DNA from: Cinnamomum chago
Taxonomy: Eukaryota > Streptophyta > Magnoliopsida > Laurales > Lauraceae
Direction of reading: 5' to 3'
Length of the DNA stretch: 64,000 nt
Assembly: GCA_038049695.1 (NCBI GenBank)
Contig: CP142455.1
Coordinates: forward strand, 27,317,501 to 27,381,500
Position 1 is the first letter of the stretch. Every line of letters begins with the position of its first letter. Made by a program: the position numbers and the translations under genes. This document shows positions 1 through 11,469 of this stretch, one piece after another. The notes beneath the pieces are model-generated. The model did not search any database, was not told where the DNA came from, and was given only the letters and a program-made list of their open reading frames with translations.

Positions 1-413
1 TTTTGGTCTATACATCATAATGATCAAAGGTCGGGAAAAGGTAGGGATATCCGGATCAACGATCCTAGCCTCCTAATTCATGCTAATCATATCGTACTTA
101 GGCAAACTAAGTGTAATATCTTTAGGAACAACCTGAGTGTGTTCTATCTAGTCTGGAAGGGGCTTGGATAGTGTTGTAGTCCATCTCTTATTTGAATAGT
201 GGGTTGAACTCGAGATTCAGACGCGATTCGGCCTTTTCTCTCACAATTTCTATGAATCGTCGAACTAAGTCTAAAATTATTAACAAGCATCTTCATCGTC
301 ATTAACTAATTTGAATTATGCCATTAACCATTCAATTATGGGTGAAATGGGGGCATCATTATATATGATAAGTGTTTAAGGCTATCATAGGGGGCCAAAA
401 TGAGGTGTCTACA
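1..413 (-). mobile_element. Edge of a Gypsy-type LTR, cut by the window
   Basis: Read on the minus strand from position 413 leftward, the sequence opens with TGTAGACACCTCATTTTGG, the kind of start seen in many plant Gypsy LTRs. It does not match the LTR of element A (11470-12151), so it is probably a separate element inserted next to or into element A's 3' end. No coding sequence lies in this stretch. The other end and the target duplication are outside the window, so the call rests on the terminal sequence alone. Confidence 0.4.
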
Positions 414-421
414 TGTCCCTG

Positions 422-429
422 TATAAAAT
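422..429 (+). promoter_or_regulatory. TATA box of the antisense gene in element A
   Basis: TATAAAAT lies on the plus strand about 310 bases before the first ATG of the antisense reading frame at 736, followed by a pyrimidine-rich leader. This is the placement expected of an RNA polymerase II core promoter. Activity is inferred only. Confidence 0.45.
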
Positions 430-735
430 GGGGACGCCTCTTTCCCTTTCTTCCCTTACCTTAGTTTTTCATCTGAAGAAGATCTTGCTGAAGAAAGCGT
501 CCTGGTGCGAATCTGCCAAAGACAGAAACTACCCGAACTCGGAGACTTTTCTTCCCCACTCTTTGCTTTTTCGTCCTCTGCAATCCTCCACATCCTCTCT
601 GTGAGTTCTATTCTCTGTCTTTGCTACTTCCTTGTGCCTATTTTTCTCTTTGTTTTCAGAGGGTTTTGGTCCCTTAGGGTTTTTTCTAGTTTTCGTTCCT
701 TCTCCTTCATTCTCTGTCCCCTTAGCCCTTAGAAA

Positions 736-3143
736 ATGGGGATTTATAGTCACTGGCTGGAGGGTCCCGCAGCCCTGGAGGGATTTAGGGAGTCCTATAA
801 AATTCTGGCCGACGTCTTGGTGAAGCCCGATGACCTCCAGGGCCTCTTCGACGGCCTCTTCTAATATAAGGACTGGATGCCCTTTTCGTTGTTGTCGGCG
901 TGCGAAGGGGGGGTCAGGTTCCCTATTCACCCGCTCCTCCGGTCCTGCCTCAATGCGTGGCGGATTTGCCCCTTCCAGCTGATGCCAAACGGTTTTAAGA
1001 TCATAATGGGCGTGGCGGAGTTGAATTGGATCCTCGACATCAACCTTGGTGTTCATGACATAGAGGATGTCTATGACATCTGCAAAGCCGCGGGAGGCGA
1101 GGACTCTTACTATCTCCGGGTGAAGGCCAGGCGTAGGCCCTTGGTGAATGCCCTAGAAGATTCGAGCAAATATGCCGGGGATGAACGGATACTGGTCTCG
1201 AGGAACTGGGAGTTCGGGGGGACCAAGACCGAAGAGGGGTGGAGAATCCAGGTCCCACGGAAACCTGGGACCCCTCCTAGTAAACACCTATCCTTCTGGG
1301 CTTATTTGTGTGGCTTTTGTTTGTCGTTATGCCGAGTTGACGCCCTCTATTTTCTGCGCAGGTGTTCAGCAAAGGAGGAGAGAGGCCGGTTTTGATCACT
1401 GGAAGAGGAACGACGCGTGGTTAGAAAAGATCTACCGCTACCACGGTCACCACGATCGGGCAGCCTTCTCGCTGCTCGGATACAAGCCGCGGTACTAGTC
1501 TTATACCAAGAAGACTGCCGAGATCCCCTTTGATCCGATAGGGGAGATCGTGCTTGCGCTTGCCGTAACCAGCGGCCAAATCTCGGAGCCCCAAGGCCTG
1601 ATTCTAATTGCTGACAGCCCCCCTTCCCGAGATCAAGAAGAAGAGGAGATGGACGGACAATGCCCTCCTTTGAAGAACTTGGGCCGATGATCCTTGGGGG
1701 CCGAATCTCCCCTACCCCGAAGCGTGCCTTCAGCGGATCAGGTGCTGCTCAAGGTTCTGCAGCCAGTGCCCCCTCCGGTCCTTCGGGCGCAGCAGGGGCC
1801 CCTTCCTCCGCGAAGGACAAGAGCGCGCGAGGTCCCCCGCAGGAGAAGAGGGGGAGGTCCGAGGAGCCCTCCAAGGATGTCCGTCTGCCCAAAGACCCTC
1901 GGCCGCCTAAGGAGACTCGACCACGGGTGGCGGAGGCCGAGAAGGAGACTCAGTCACCAAGGGAGACTCGGCATCGGGTGGCGGAGGCCGAGAAGGAGAC
2001 TCAGCCGCCAAGGAAGACTCTGCCTCGGTCTATGGAGGCTGAGAAGGAGGGTGGGAGGCCCCCACCGGAGAAGAGGCCCCATGTGGGGGGCGAGGAGGAA
2101 AGGGTCCAGGGAGCAGATCCACAGGCCCGGCCTCACAAGCCGATGCCTTGGAGGCCCAAGTTTGACATCAATCCCTGCGAGCCATTGACCGTGGAGGATC
2201 GGATGGGGACCTCCTTCGGGATGGTCATGGCAGTGGCCTGGGGATGTGCCCTCCCTTTGGATATGGAGAGGCATAATAAGGCTGGGACAATCAGTCTGCT
2301 TTACTTAACGATGAAGGCGTCGCTCGAGGTGATTCCCGCTCCTCCTGCCTTTGAATTTTTATTTCTTGATCGTCCGTTCTAACTTCCCTGCTTTTTTGTT
2401 TCCTCGCAGAACGCGCAGAGGTTCCAAATAATATAGGAGAGGATGAAGGAGACAGCCACTAAGGTTGTTGAGATGGATAAAGAAAAGAAGAAAATGGGGG
2501 ATGCCCTGGAAGCGAGCACGGCGGAAATAAAGAAGGGGGAGGAGAAGATTGCCAAGTATGCAATGGAACTACAGGCGGCGAAGGCCGAGATAATCAAGTT
2601 GCATGGCGAGAATAAGCACCTGAGAGGCGCAGCCAATGGTAAGGCGAGGAGGGTGAGCCAACTCGAGGCCGAGCTCGCCAAGAAGGAGACCAAGTTGGCT
2701 GGGAAAGAGGCCTAGCTCGAGGCCTCCGGGAAGGAGCGTGCCGATGTTGAGTGCACCCTACGAGCCCAAGTCGCCAAATCTTACCAGGAAGGGGTGGACT
2801 GGCATCGGAGGAGTACGTGTATCAAATCAAGACCCTAAGCCCAATTTTGTATGAGATGGGATGCAGGGAAGCGCTGCGTGAGTATGGGGTCTCTGAGGAT
2901 GACCCCATATTCCCGAACCTTCCCCAATTCCAGTCTATCATACTCAGCCCAGGGTCAGAGTCCGACTCCAACCCTCCGGAAGCCCCTCACGAAGTTCCCG
3001 GCCCTCCTCCTCCACCCCCGACTCCCGCCGAGGTCGACAAAGCCCAGGCTTCCTCCAATGTTCCTCCATCCGAGGCCTCCGGTGCCCCTGCTTCATCTGT
3101 CCCTCCAGAGCCAAAGAATAAAGCTGCGGCGCCTGAGAAGTAG
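736..3143 (+). pseudogene. Antisense gene of Gypsy element A (putative gypsy-type transposon protein family)
   Basis: The plus-strand frame opens at ATG 736 and has an in-frame TAA at 862. The segment 877-1260 carries the conserved core (PFSLLSAC, GGVRFPIHPLLRS, NGFKIIMGVAELN, a DIEDVYDICK block, DSSKYAGDERILV) that resembles the putative gypsy-type transposon family (Pfam Transposase_28). A GT-AG-like intron is likely near 1280-1362. A proline, lysine and arginine-rich linker follows (1660-2380). Next is a coiled coil (2443-2715) with a TAG stop, and after a frameshift a proline-rich tail ending at 3143. Polyadenylation-like AATAAA sits just after the end. It lies opposite the 3' part of element A. 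Function is unknown; the copy is broken. Confidence 0.65.
1888..2050 (+). repeat. 51-bp tandem repeat in the antisense gene linker
   Basis: GAGAAGGAGACTCAG-type units recur at 1939, 1990 and 2041, exactly 51 bp (17 codons) apart, with a partial unit before them. They encode a charged repeat around EAEKE and keep the frame. Confidence 0.75.
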
Positions 3144-3805
3144 AGCAATAAATGCATGTATTTTTTCTTTTCTTTGATGTATTTCTGTCTCTTTCCCGAG
3201 TGTACAGTGCCTTGTAATTATCCTTTCTGATTAATGAAAAACAACTTTCTTTCATTTCTTCAGCTGTCTTTTCATTTCTTTCTTGCAATAGTGTGAGGAT
3301 GTTCTGATGCTTAAACATGACCAAAACCTACAAGTGGTTGAGGTCGGCAAAAAGGCTAGACTTTAACCCTTTTGATCTCTGGATGTTGAATGAGAGTGAG
3401 CCCCTTTTTGCCTTTGACCTGCAAGTGGCTGAGGCCGGCAAAGTAGCCAAGGTCGGTGAGTCCGCAAAACTGGATGGTGACGAGGCTTGCCGCCTTTCGA
3501 GGCTAACACCTGGCCTTAAGGCTGGGTTTTACCAATGTGCATCCAAAGGAGACGCCATAAAAGAACTTGTAGTTAGCTTGGTCCCACCCTTTGGGCTACG
3601 ACCTTATTGCTGGAGGGTTGGGGTTGTGCCATTGATTTCGCCAACCCGGGGGGTTTGGGTAGACTCAACGGTAGGCCGAGCCCTAAGACCTCAGAGTGTA
3701 ATTCTGGATAGTTGACTGCTCTTATTCAAACAAGGTGGGTGGCCTGCCATCCGAACTCGATCGATGATGCTGCGAGGAATAAAGTCCCGGCCCCGTGGTC
3801 GTTTT
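3144..3805. other. Spacer between the antisense gene and the integrase end of element A
   Basis: No convincing gene. It has dispersed GAGGTCGG/GGCCGGCAAAG motifs. A 55-bp direct repeat starts within it near 3811 and recurs at 3866, running into the end of the pol region. Such short-repeat spacers between pol and the antisense gene are usual in Tat-type elements. Confidence 0.5.
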
Positions 3806-5380
3806 TCAAGGAGGCTGGCGTGAGGGCCGAAGCCTTGCGGAGTTGGTCCTATGACCGAACTCAAGGAGGCTGGCACGAGGGCCGGAGCCTTGGGGAGTTA
3901 TTCCATGGCCGTGGCAGTTCTTTGCTGTCCATGGTTTCAAGTCTGTAGGCCGACCTCCCGGAGACCGAGACCACCTTGAAGGGCCCAACGCAGTTTGGTG
4001 CGAGCTTTCCTTCGTTAGGATTTTTGTCTGCTGGGAGTGCCCTTTTAAGACTAGTTCCCCAACTGAGAACCTCCTTTCTTTGACCTTCTGATTGTATCCT
4101 CTGGATAGCTGTTGCTGGTAAGAGGCCAGGCGTACGGTTGCCGCTTCTCTTCGCTCTTCGGCCAGGTCGAGCTCTTTGGTGAGGTTCACTTCATTCTGCT
4201 CCCGGTCGAAGAGATCCGACCTCAAGGTCGGGAGGCCGACCTCGAGAGGGATTACAGCTTCCACTCCGTAGGCCAAGGCGAAAGGAGTTGCCGAAGTGGA
4301 TCATCTCGGGGTGGTCCTGTATGACCAAAGGACACTTGGTAATTCTTCCACCCATCTACCCTTAGCCTTATTAAGCCTCTTTTTTAGTACGTCCAGCACC
4401 ACCTTGTTTGAGATCTCTGCTTGCTCTTTGCTTTGTGGGTAGGCCGGAGTTGCATAGAGGTTCCTGATACCGAGCTCCCGGCAGAAGTTTTTGATGAAGT
4501 TTGAATCAAATTGGGTCCCGTTGTCCGAGGCCAGAGCTCGGGGGATCCCGAACCTTGTGATGATGTTCTTCCATACAAAATTCCTTGTGTCGTGCTCAGT
4601 GATGGAGGATAGGGCCTCTGCCTTTATCCATTTGGTGAAGTAATCAGTGCCCACCATCAACCATCTCTTGTTTCCTGGAGTTCGGTGAAGAGGTCCCACG
4701 ATGTCTAGCCCCCACTGAGCAAATGGCCATGGACTAGAGAGAGGACTCAGGTCCTGAGCTGGCTGGTGCAAGGAGTGGGAGAACTTCTGACATTTTTCAC
4801 ATTTTCTGGCGTAGAGCTGGGCATCCTTCTGCATGTAGGGCCACCAATAGCCCTGGCTGATGGTTCTGTATGCCAGTGACCTTCCTCCGATGTGGCTTCC
4901 GCAGATTCCTTTGTAAATTTCAAAAAGGAAGTCTTCTACCTGGCTCGGATGAACGCATTGGAGATATGGCCCTGTGTAGGACTTTCTATAGAGTTTATCA
5001 TCTGGGGAAAGAAAAAAATGAGCTACTTTCATTCTGACCTTGTGGGCTTCGTTTCTGTCTTCGGGCAGTCTATCTTCTTTAATGAATGCTATGATCGGAT
5101 CCATCCAGCTCGGGCTGAGATCAACGCACAGGACTTGCCGAGCTGCAAGGAGCTCTATGCTTGGTTTTTTCAATGTCCCTACATCAACTATCCTTCTCTT
5201 TCCTGCTTCTACGGCTGAGGCCAAGTTGGCTAGGGCGTCTGCGTGGCAATTGGACTCTCTGCCAATTTCCCTAACTTCAGCTCTTTCGAACTGGGAGAGG
5301 AACTGCTTTGTGTGGGCTAGGTAGGCTGTCATTCTTTCGTCTCGGGGCTTGATAGTCTCCACTCAGCTGGTTCGTCACCA
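3806..5380 (-). pseudogene. Integrase region of Gypsy element A
   Basis: The minus frame 5362-4301 carries the end of RNase H/linker (NCHADALANLASAVE), the zinc-binding segment ending CEKCQKFSH, and the integrase core with D (LDIVGP), D (SDNGTQF) and E (QAEISN). The three catalytic acids therefore look intact. The C-terminal part continues in another frame at 4276-3806 (YGVEAVIPLEVGLPTLR). At its upstream end the frame meets the solo LTR at 5386. Across the junction the RNase H frame is one base out of register with the integrase frame, because of an extra C near the DYQA codons. This domain would insert element cDNA into the genome. Confidence 0.8.
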
Positions 5381-5385
5381 ACTGG

Positions 5386-7155
5386 TGAAAGTCCTTGGGA
5401 TCCTAACCCTAGAGGGGGGGGGGTGAATAGGGTGAGCTACAAGTATGACCAATTTAGACCAATTTTAACTTCTTAACATAAACTAGTCACATGTGATGAT
5501 TAATCAAACAATATGCGGAAGCTAATAAACAATCACCACAAAAGCAAACACCACAACACCAAGGTTTATAGTGGTTCGGCCTCAATGCCCACGTCCACTA
5601 CCGGCTTGTGATCCAATCACCCCACCGGATTTCCACTATTTATGCTTTTTACTAGGCTAAGCAATAACCCTTACAATATTGTTTTTCTAGGCTAAACAAC
5701 AACCTCTCAATGTGCTTTTATAGGCTAAGCAATAACCTTTACAATATGCTTTTCTTAGGCTAAGCAATAACCTTACAAGATGCTTTTCAAAGGCTAAGCA
5801 ATAACCTTACAAGATGCTTTTCTTAGGCTAAGCAATAACCTTACAAGATAAAGATTTCTCTAAGAAAGTGTCTTCACAAAAGATCACTCTAAGAGATACA
5901 ATTTAGCTCAATGATTTTGCCTCTTAAATAGGCTAATATGAAAGTTTAAAACAAATTACAAACATACACTTAAAACAAGCTAAAGTGTGTGCACAAGTGT
6001 ATGAATGCTTTTCTTCAATCAATTTTAACAATGAGGCTCTTAAATGAATGCATGATGCATTTTAAAATCAAAGCTTGTAAAATGATGATTGAAGAGAAAA
6101 CTAATCACATAAAAGAATCAAACAACTTTGAAGAAATAAACTAAACAAGTTGTATGAATGTTAAAGTCTAAGAATGTATGTGATTTAGTTAAGAGAGTTT
6201 GCAAATCAATCTAATTTACCAAAGATGATGTTGAGTTTGCAAAACAACTCTTTAAAGGCTTGAAATCATGCATAAATGAAAATACAAAAGATTTGAACAT
6301 GCATGGATTTCATTTGAATGGAAATCAAAATGATTAGTAATATGTACCTTTTAAAAACTCATGCATTTGATTTCCAAGTAGCCCTCTAGCCTTTCCAACT
6401 TCTTCCCCTTTCTATGGCTCCAAAATGCTCTCAAAGGTTCATGGTTCAAGCCTCAAAGAAGTTGGAAATGAATGGACTTTATAGCCAAAAAAAAATCCAA
6501 CGGCTAGTCCTCGGTCGACCAGGAAGGGTCTCAGTCGACCTAGACCACACAACGGGCAAAAAAATGACCGTTGGAAAAATGGCCAACGGTAGTGTTCCCG
6601 GTCGACCTGGGCCAGGCTCGGTCGACCTGGAACACTGCGTTTCTGGCCCGGGACCAAAATTCCCAAAATTGCATATTTTTTGCATATTTCAAAGTCTTTT
6701 CAAGTGGGAACTTTTGGGCCATTAAATCAAGCTTGGAAACATGTTTTAAACCAAACTAAGATGTTTAAAAACATGAAACACAAAAAGCCTAAAATAATTC
6801 AAAAGATTAAGACCAAAAGCTAGCTTGATTTGATAAAACTCTTTTCAAATGAAAATGCATACAAAAATGATTCTTTTTGTGAAGAAAGTATGCAAGGCTC
6901 AAACCTAAATTCTCAACATGATTTTCCAAACATAATGCACAAAGAATTAGGTTTTCAAAAGATTTTGGGTTCTAAAACCAATGCATCCAAGTTTAGAACC
7001 AAAACATGCATAAAACAAATACTTTTCCAAAACTTAAAAACTATGCATGTATAAAACTAGATTTCAAGGTTTTCTAAAACAAAGCAAGTGTGAGAATTCA
7101 AATGATGCTAAAGTGCAAATGCATCTATCAAATTGCAAATACAAAATCCCTAACA
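5386..7155 (-). mobile_element. Solo LTR of the Copia-like family, inside element A pol
   Basis: On the minus strand it runs TGTTAGGGATTTTG... to ...GGACTTTCA and matches the LTRs at 39036, 41457 and 46602. It is flanked by a perfect 5-bp duplication ACTGG (5381-5385 and 7156-7160), so it is a clean insertion reduced to one LTR by recombination. It splits element A right after the RNase H DSQ motif. It keeps the poly-G/C run at its 3' end and four GTCGACC motifs near 6514-6625 upstream of a TATA box. Confidence 0.95.
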
Positions 7156-7160
7156 ACTGG

Positions 7161-8239
7161 GAGTCGCTGAAGACTACTAGCCGATGTGCCCCCAGCATCC
7201 TTGCGCTACTGAGGCCCGCAATCAATGCTTCGTACTCTGCTTCATTGTTAGATGCTTTGAAGTCGAGGGTCAATGCTTGTTCGATGACTAACCCTTCTGG
7301 GGATTGGAGGACTATGCCAGCGCCAGCCCTTCTGGATGTCGAAGATCCGTCGACGAAGACCTTCCAGGCTGACTCATTCCAAGATCGGTTTACTTCGGTC
7401 TTGGTCTCAATTGCATCATTGCCCTTGGAGTCCCCCAGTTCGGTATCGAGCGAGGTCGGTGCCGAACTAAGAGAGGTGAATTCGACGATGAAGTCTGCCA
7501 GGATCGGTGCTTTAATCGCCGTTCTGGGTTGATACTGGATATCGAATTGCCCCAGTTTGACGGCCCACTTGGAGATTCTGCCGGAAAAGTCCGCCTTCCG
7601 AAAAATGGATTTGAGCGGGTATTCCGCGACGACCACCACCGTGTATGTCTGGAAGTAATGGGAGAGTTTGCGGGAGGCACTGATGAGTGCCAACGCAAGT
7701 TTCTCAAGTGGAAGATATCTGGTCTCAGCATCGAGCAGGATCTTGCTGGTGTAGTAAATGGGCTGCTGTTGTTTGTCGTTCTCTCGTACTAGCACCGAGC
7801 TCACTGCATGGTCCAAGACTGCCAGGTACAGATAGAGGAGGTCACCTGGTGACGGAGTGGACAATAGTGGTGGTGAAGAGAGGTACTCTTTGAGCTTTTC
7901 TTGCGCTTGATCACATTCAGGGGTCCACTGGAATTTGGAGCACTTCTTCAAGAGTTGGAAGAAGGGACGACATTTGTCTGAAGCTCGACTGATGAAACGA
8001 TTGAGCGCAGCAGCCATCCCTGTGAGTCTTCGGACCTATTTGGCCGAGGTCGGACTCTGAATCGCCCGGATTGCTGCAATTTGTTCTGGATTGGCCTTAA
8101 TTCCTCTCCTGGTCACTAGGCTTCCCAGGAATTTGCCGGAACCGACACCAAACGCACACTTGGAGGCATTCAGTTTGAGCTGGAATTTTCTGAGGGTGGT
8201 GAACATATGGTGTAGATCTGTCAAATGATCTTGCGACAT
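7161..8239 (-). pseudogene. RT C-terminal part and dual RNase H of element A
   Basis: Minus frames show the RT thumb (KFQLKLNASKCAFGV, FLGSLVTRRGI), a TAG stop near 8039, then RLTG...NRFISRASDKCRPFF. The first RNase H follows (PIYYTSKILLDAE, LEKLALALISASRKL, HYFQTY). The second, archaeal-like RNase H has D in FVDGSS, E in AEYEALIAGL and D in FSDSQ. The second RNase H is the Tat-lineage signature. The frame is cut at SDSQ by the solo LTR. It would degrade the RNA strand during reverse transcription. Confidence 0.85.
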
Positions 8240-8588
8240 CTTGGACTTACGGTTTTTTCCTCGTCGGGCCCGCGCATGGGGATTTGGTGGTAGCCTCGGT
8301 AGGCATCGAGGAAGCTCATCCTGTCATGTCTCGAGGTAGGGTCGATCATCTGATCAATCTTTGGGGGGGGGGGAAGCTGTTCTTGGGGCAGGCTTTGTTG
8401 AGGTCAGTGAAGTCCACGCAGACCCTCCACTTGCCATTCTTCTTTTTTACTACTACTATGTTGGCTAGCCACTTTGGATAGTGTACTTCGCGGATTGCCC
8501 CAGCTTCGAGGAGTTTATCTACCTCTTCGATCACTGCCTCTGTTTGTGGGGCCCCTGTTCTGCGGGATTTTTGCACTATGGGTTTGTG
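8240..8588 (-). pseudogene. RT N-terminal part of element A with the active-site segment deleted
   Basis: The frame 8576-8346 carries WLANIVVVKKKNGKWRVCVD and FTDLNKACPKN, the fingers and first part of the palm of a Gypsy RT. A run of ten Gs (8365-8375) shifts the frame. The sequence continues with DRMSFLDAYRGYHQIPM and GPDEEKT, then jumps directly to KSKMSQDHLTDL. The stretch that should lie between, including the YVDD catalytic motif, is missing. The RT cannot be active. Confidence 0.8.
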
Positions 8589-9407
8589 TCAGGGATTCAC
8601 ATTCAGCTTGTGGCACATGACCTCGGGGTCGATCCCGGGCATTTCATACGGAGTCCAAGCGAAGACATCCTTGTTCAGAAGGAGGAAGTCTAGTAGTTCG
8701 GCCCTCTCGTTGTCGGGGGGCTGGCTTCCCAATAGGAAATAATGCTCTGGGTCTTCGGAATCGATTCTGATCTCGGTGAGTTCCTCTATGCTCTTTTGCC
8801 CCGCTGTTCGCCCGACGTCCTCGAGTTCGGCTTCAAGCTCGGCCATATGCACTTGCCCTGGCTCCGTCTCTCCAGGCACTACGGCTGTGAGGCATTCTCT
8901 GGCCATCTGCTGATTTCCCCACACGGTCACTATTTCGGCCGTCCTCCCAGCTTTTTCTAATGGGAACTTGAGTTTCTGATGAAGGGTGGAAGGTATTGCC
9001 TCCATGGCATGCATCCAACTCCGCCCCATTACCACATTGTAAGGAGACGGTGCGTCCACCACCATAAAGTCTGCCATCTTTGTGTAGCCCCCTATCCGGA
9101 CTTCAAGCGAAATCCTCCCCTTGGGATACACCGACTTGGCGCTGAATCCTACCAAAGGGACGTGGGCTTCCTACGGATCGGACTTGATCAAGCCGAGCTG
9201 CTTGAAACAGCTAAAGTAGAGGATCTCGGATGAGCTCCTTGGATCTATAAGGACGAGCTTCACGGTATAGTTGTTGAGCCGCAGAGTGAGGATGAGGGCA
9301 TCGTTGTGGGGGAGCTGGACCCCTCTCAGGTCCTCGTCCGAGAACCAGATCTTGGGCTTTTCCTTCTTAGCTCTCTTCGGAGCACTCTCTAACTCAGCTG
9401 ACATCAC
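8589..9407 (-). pseudogene. Protease and protease-RT linker of element A
   Basis: The minus frame 9407-9171 has VKLVLIDPRSSSEILYFS, matching the usual Tat retropepsin region (VDPGSS), with arginine where the active-site glycine is expected. A TAG stop at 9169-9171 interrupts it; the same frame then continues 9155-8589 with FSAKSVYPKGRISLEV, PYNVVMGRSWMHA and the linker to RT (FLLLNKDVFAWTPYEMPGIDPEV). This enzyme would cleave the polyprotein. Confidence 0.8.
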
Positions 9408-11417
9408 CTATTTGCCATGAACAGCCCTCCTGGCGTCTGACCGAACTCGGATACTTCCCTCATTTGGAGAGTGAGCCAGGTGAATGACGTTGATGATACC
9501 TGCTGGTTCGTCACTATCCTGGTCATCACCTGGCGAGGCGTGCTGCTGGGCTCGGTTGATCCTCTCTCCCTCCTTGACGTACTCCCGGAGGTGCCCGTCC
9601 TTGACCAGTCGCTCGAGGTGGGACTTCAGAGCCATGCAGTCCTCGGTCATGTGCCCGTGCTGTTTGTGATAGGAGCAGTTCTTACTTCGGTTTCGGGTGG
9701 ATGGACCGCCCTTCATCGGCTGCGACCACTAGAAGTAGGGCTCTGCCTTGATTTTGTTCATGAGTCTGTAAATGGGCTCCTTGAAGACAACATTGATGGC
9801 CCTGTAAGGATCACCGGCCGGCCTGGGAGACTGAAACTTTGGCCTCTTGCTGCTGCCCGAGACGGAGGTTGAGAAAGATGTCAAACTGGTCCCCCTCTTC
9901 TTATCTGGCCTTTGTCTGGGGAACACTCCCTCTCCCTTGGAAGCTTGGTTCTTCTGCGGGAGTCCGAACCGTTCTTTGCCATGAGCTTCGTCTTCTTCCT
10001 GCTCAATGTACTAATTCACCGTCGCCATCAGCGCTTTCATCGTAGTCACGGGAGTCCGGACCAGGTATTTTCGAAGCTCATTTCCCGTGAGTAAGGCCTG
10101 GCTGAATCACATGATGGCGATGTCATCATTGGCGTCGATGATCTGGCTGTATATCGTCCAGAATCTCCTTGCTAATGCAGTGATACTTTCACTGTCCTTC
10201 ATCCGGATGGCCATGAGGTTGCCACCCGTCTTTTGGATGACACGATGTGCCTGGAACTTCTTGATAAAGGAGCTTCAGAGCTGCCGCCAGTTCGCGACCG
10301 ACCCGGAAGGGATCGCACAGAACCATCGGAGTGGGAGGTCGCCTAAGCTCGAGGAAAAGACCCTGCAATTCAGGTAGCCGACATCCCCCCATACCGACAT
10401 CCGCTGAGTGAAGTGCCGTAGGTGTGCTTCTGGGTCTGAGATCCTGTCGTAAAGGACGAACCTCGGGACGCTGAATCTCTCGGGGAGAGTGAAGTCTTTT
10501 ATCTCCTATGAGAAGGGGGACATGCCCTGGTCGTCTTCTTTGTGGTCCTCCGTTTGGCCTCGGGTGAAACAGATCTCGGCCAGCCAGGCCTGGACCTCTT
10601 GTTTGATGTAGTGGTTTAGCAGTTCCTTCAGGCCCGTCGTGTTCTCTGGTCTCGGGGATCTTGGCTCGCCACGCGATCCCCCGGTGTAGCTAAGTAGGTG
10701 GCTGCTGCTCGAGCCTTCCTCTTCGCAGCGTTCTCTCCTCCTATCGTTGAGGGTCTGCCTCAGATCTCGGCTGCCCCGATGGTTCTACTGTTGCATGGGA
10801 GGCTGAACGCGAGACCTCCTCTCGTTTGCCTTGAGCTGCTTCTGAAGATGGCAAATCAACTCCTCTTTTTCTTGGAGGACCCGATTTTGGGTCTCGAGTT
10901 CTTCAAACAAGGGGTCACCTTCTTGTTTGTGGGCTCGATGAAAGGATTGATTGTCATTGTGAGTGTGATGGTGAGACTGATGGTATCTTGTCTTGACAGG
11001 GGTCTTGCCTCGTCGTCGAAGGTCCGACGGGGAGGCGTTTTGCTGTGGACCCCTGGGCGGCTGATCATCAAGGGGGAGAGGAACCTCACGATGGTTATCA
11101 CGACGGAGGTGCGTCGTTACAGGCTGAGACGAGGAGTCCGACTGGACAACGCCCTCCACGTACGCGGGACCAGACTTTCCCCCGGACTTTCTCTGGCGTG
11201 GAATCCCTGGTAGCTCTTGCCTGATGGGGGAAACCTTCGTTGGTCCCGGAGGGGGAAGAAGAGCAAAACGAACGCCAGGGGGCGGTTCTGGAAGTACCGG
11301 CTGGAGAGGCTGAGGTTGCAAGAACGGTGAAAATGAAGGTTGCTCTGGCGGAGGAAAGGACGATGCTCTTCGGGACTTCGACTACCCTTCGCCTCCGTAC
11401 TTGGTCTTTGGAGGCAT
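9408..11417 (-). pseudogene. gag of Gypsy element A
   Basis: The likely ATG is at 11417 on the minus strand, 53 bases after the LTR. A proline- and glutamine-rich N-terminal half (11400-10785) includes a short coiled coil (QNRVLQEKEELICHLQ). The Gag core follows at about 10500-10050 (RISDPEAHLRHF, RWFCAIPSGSVANW, KKFQAHRVIQKTGGNLMAIRM). A C-x2-H-x4-H-x4-C-like finger occurs at 9690-9645 (CSYHKQHGHMTEDC). Several stop codons and frame changes break it. It would form the particle that packages element RNA. Confidence 0.75.
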
Positions 11418-11455
11418 GGCTTTTGTAAAGGCTTTGGCAAAGATCCTGCTCTACA

Positions 11456-11469
11456 CAGACGGCGCCAAC
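11456..11469 (-). promoter_or_regulatory. Primer binding site of element A
   Basis: Directly after the LTR end (TTACA) the minus strand reads GTTGGCGCCGTCTGTG. TGGCGCCG is the common plant Gypsy primer-binding core, as in elements primed by tRNA-Asp. The exact tRNA is not certain. Confidence 0.7.

Noticed and set aside
1-413. Possibility that this is the 3' LTR of element A
   Set aside because: Its terminal sequence TGTAGACACC does not match the element A LTR start TGTGTGGGGG, so a separate element is more likely.
6414-7054. Open frames around 6.4-7.0 kb and their twins at 39.5, 46.6 and 47.1 kb
   Set aside because: They lie inside the non-coding LTRs of the Copia-like family.
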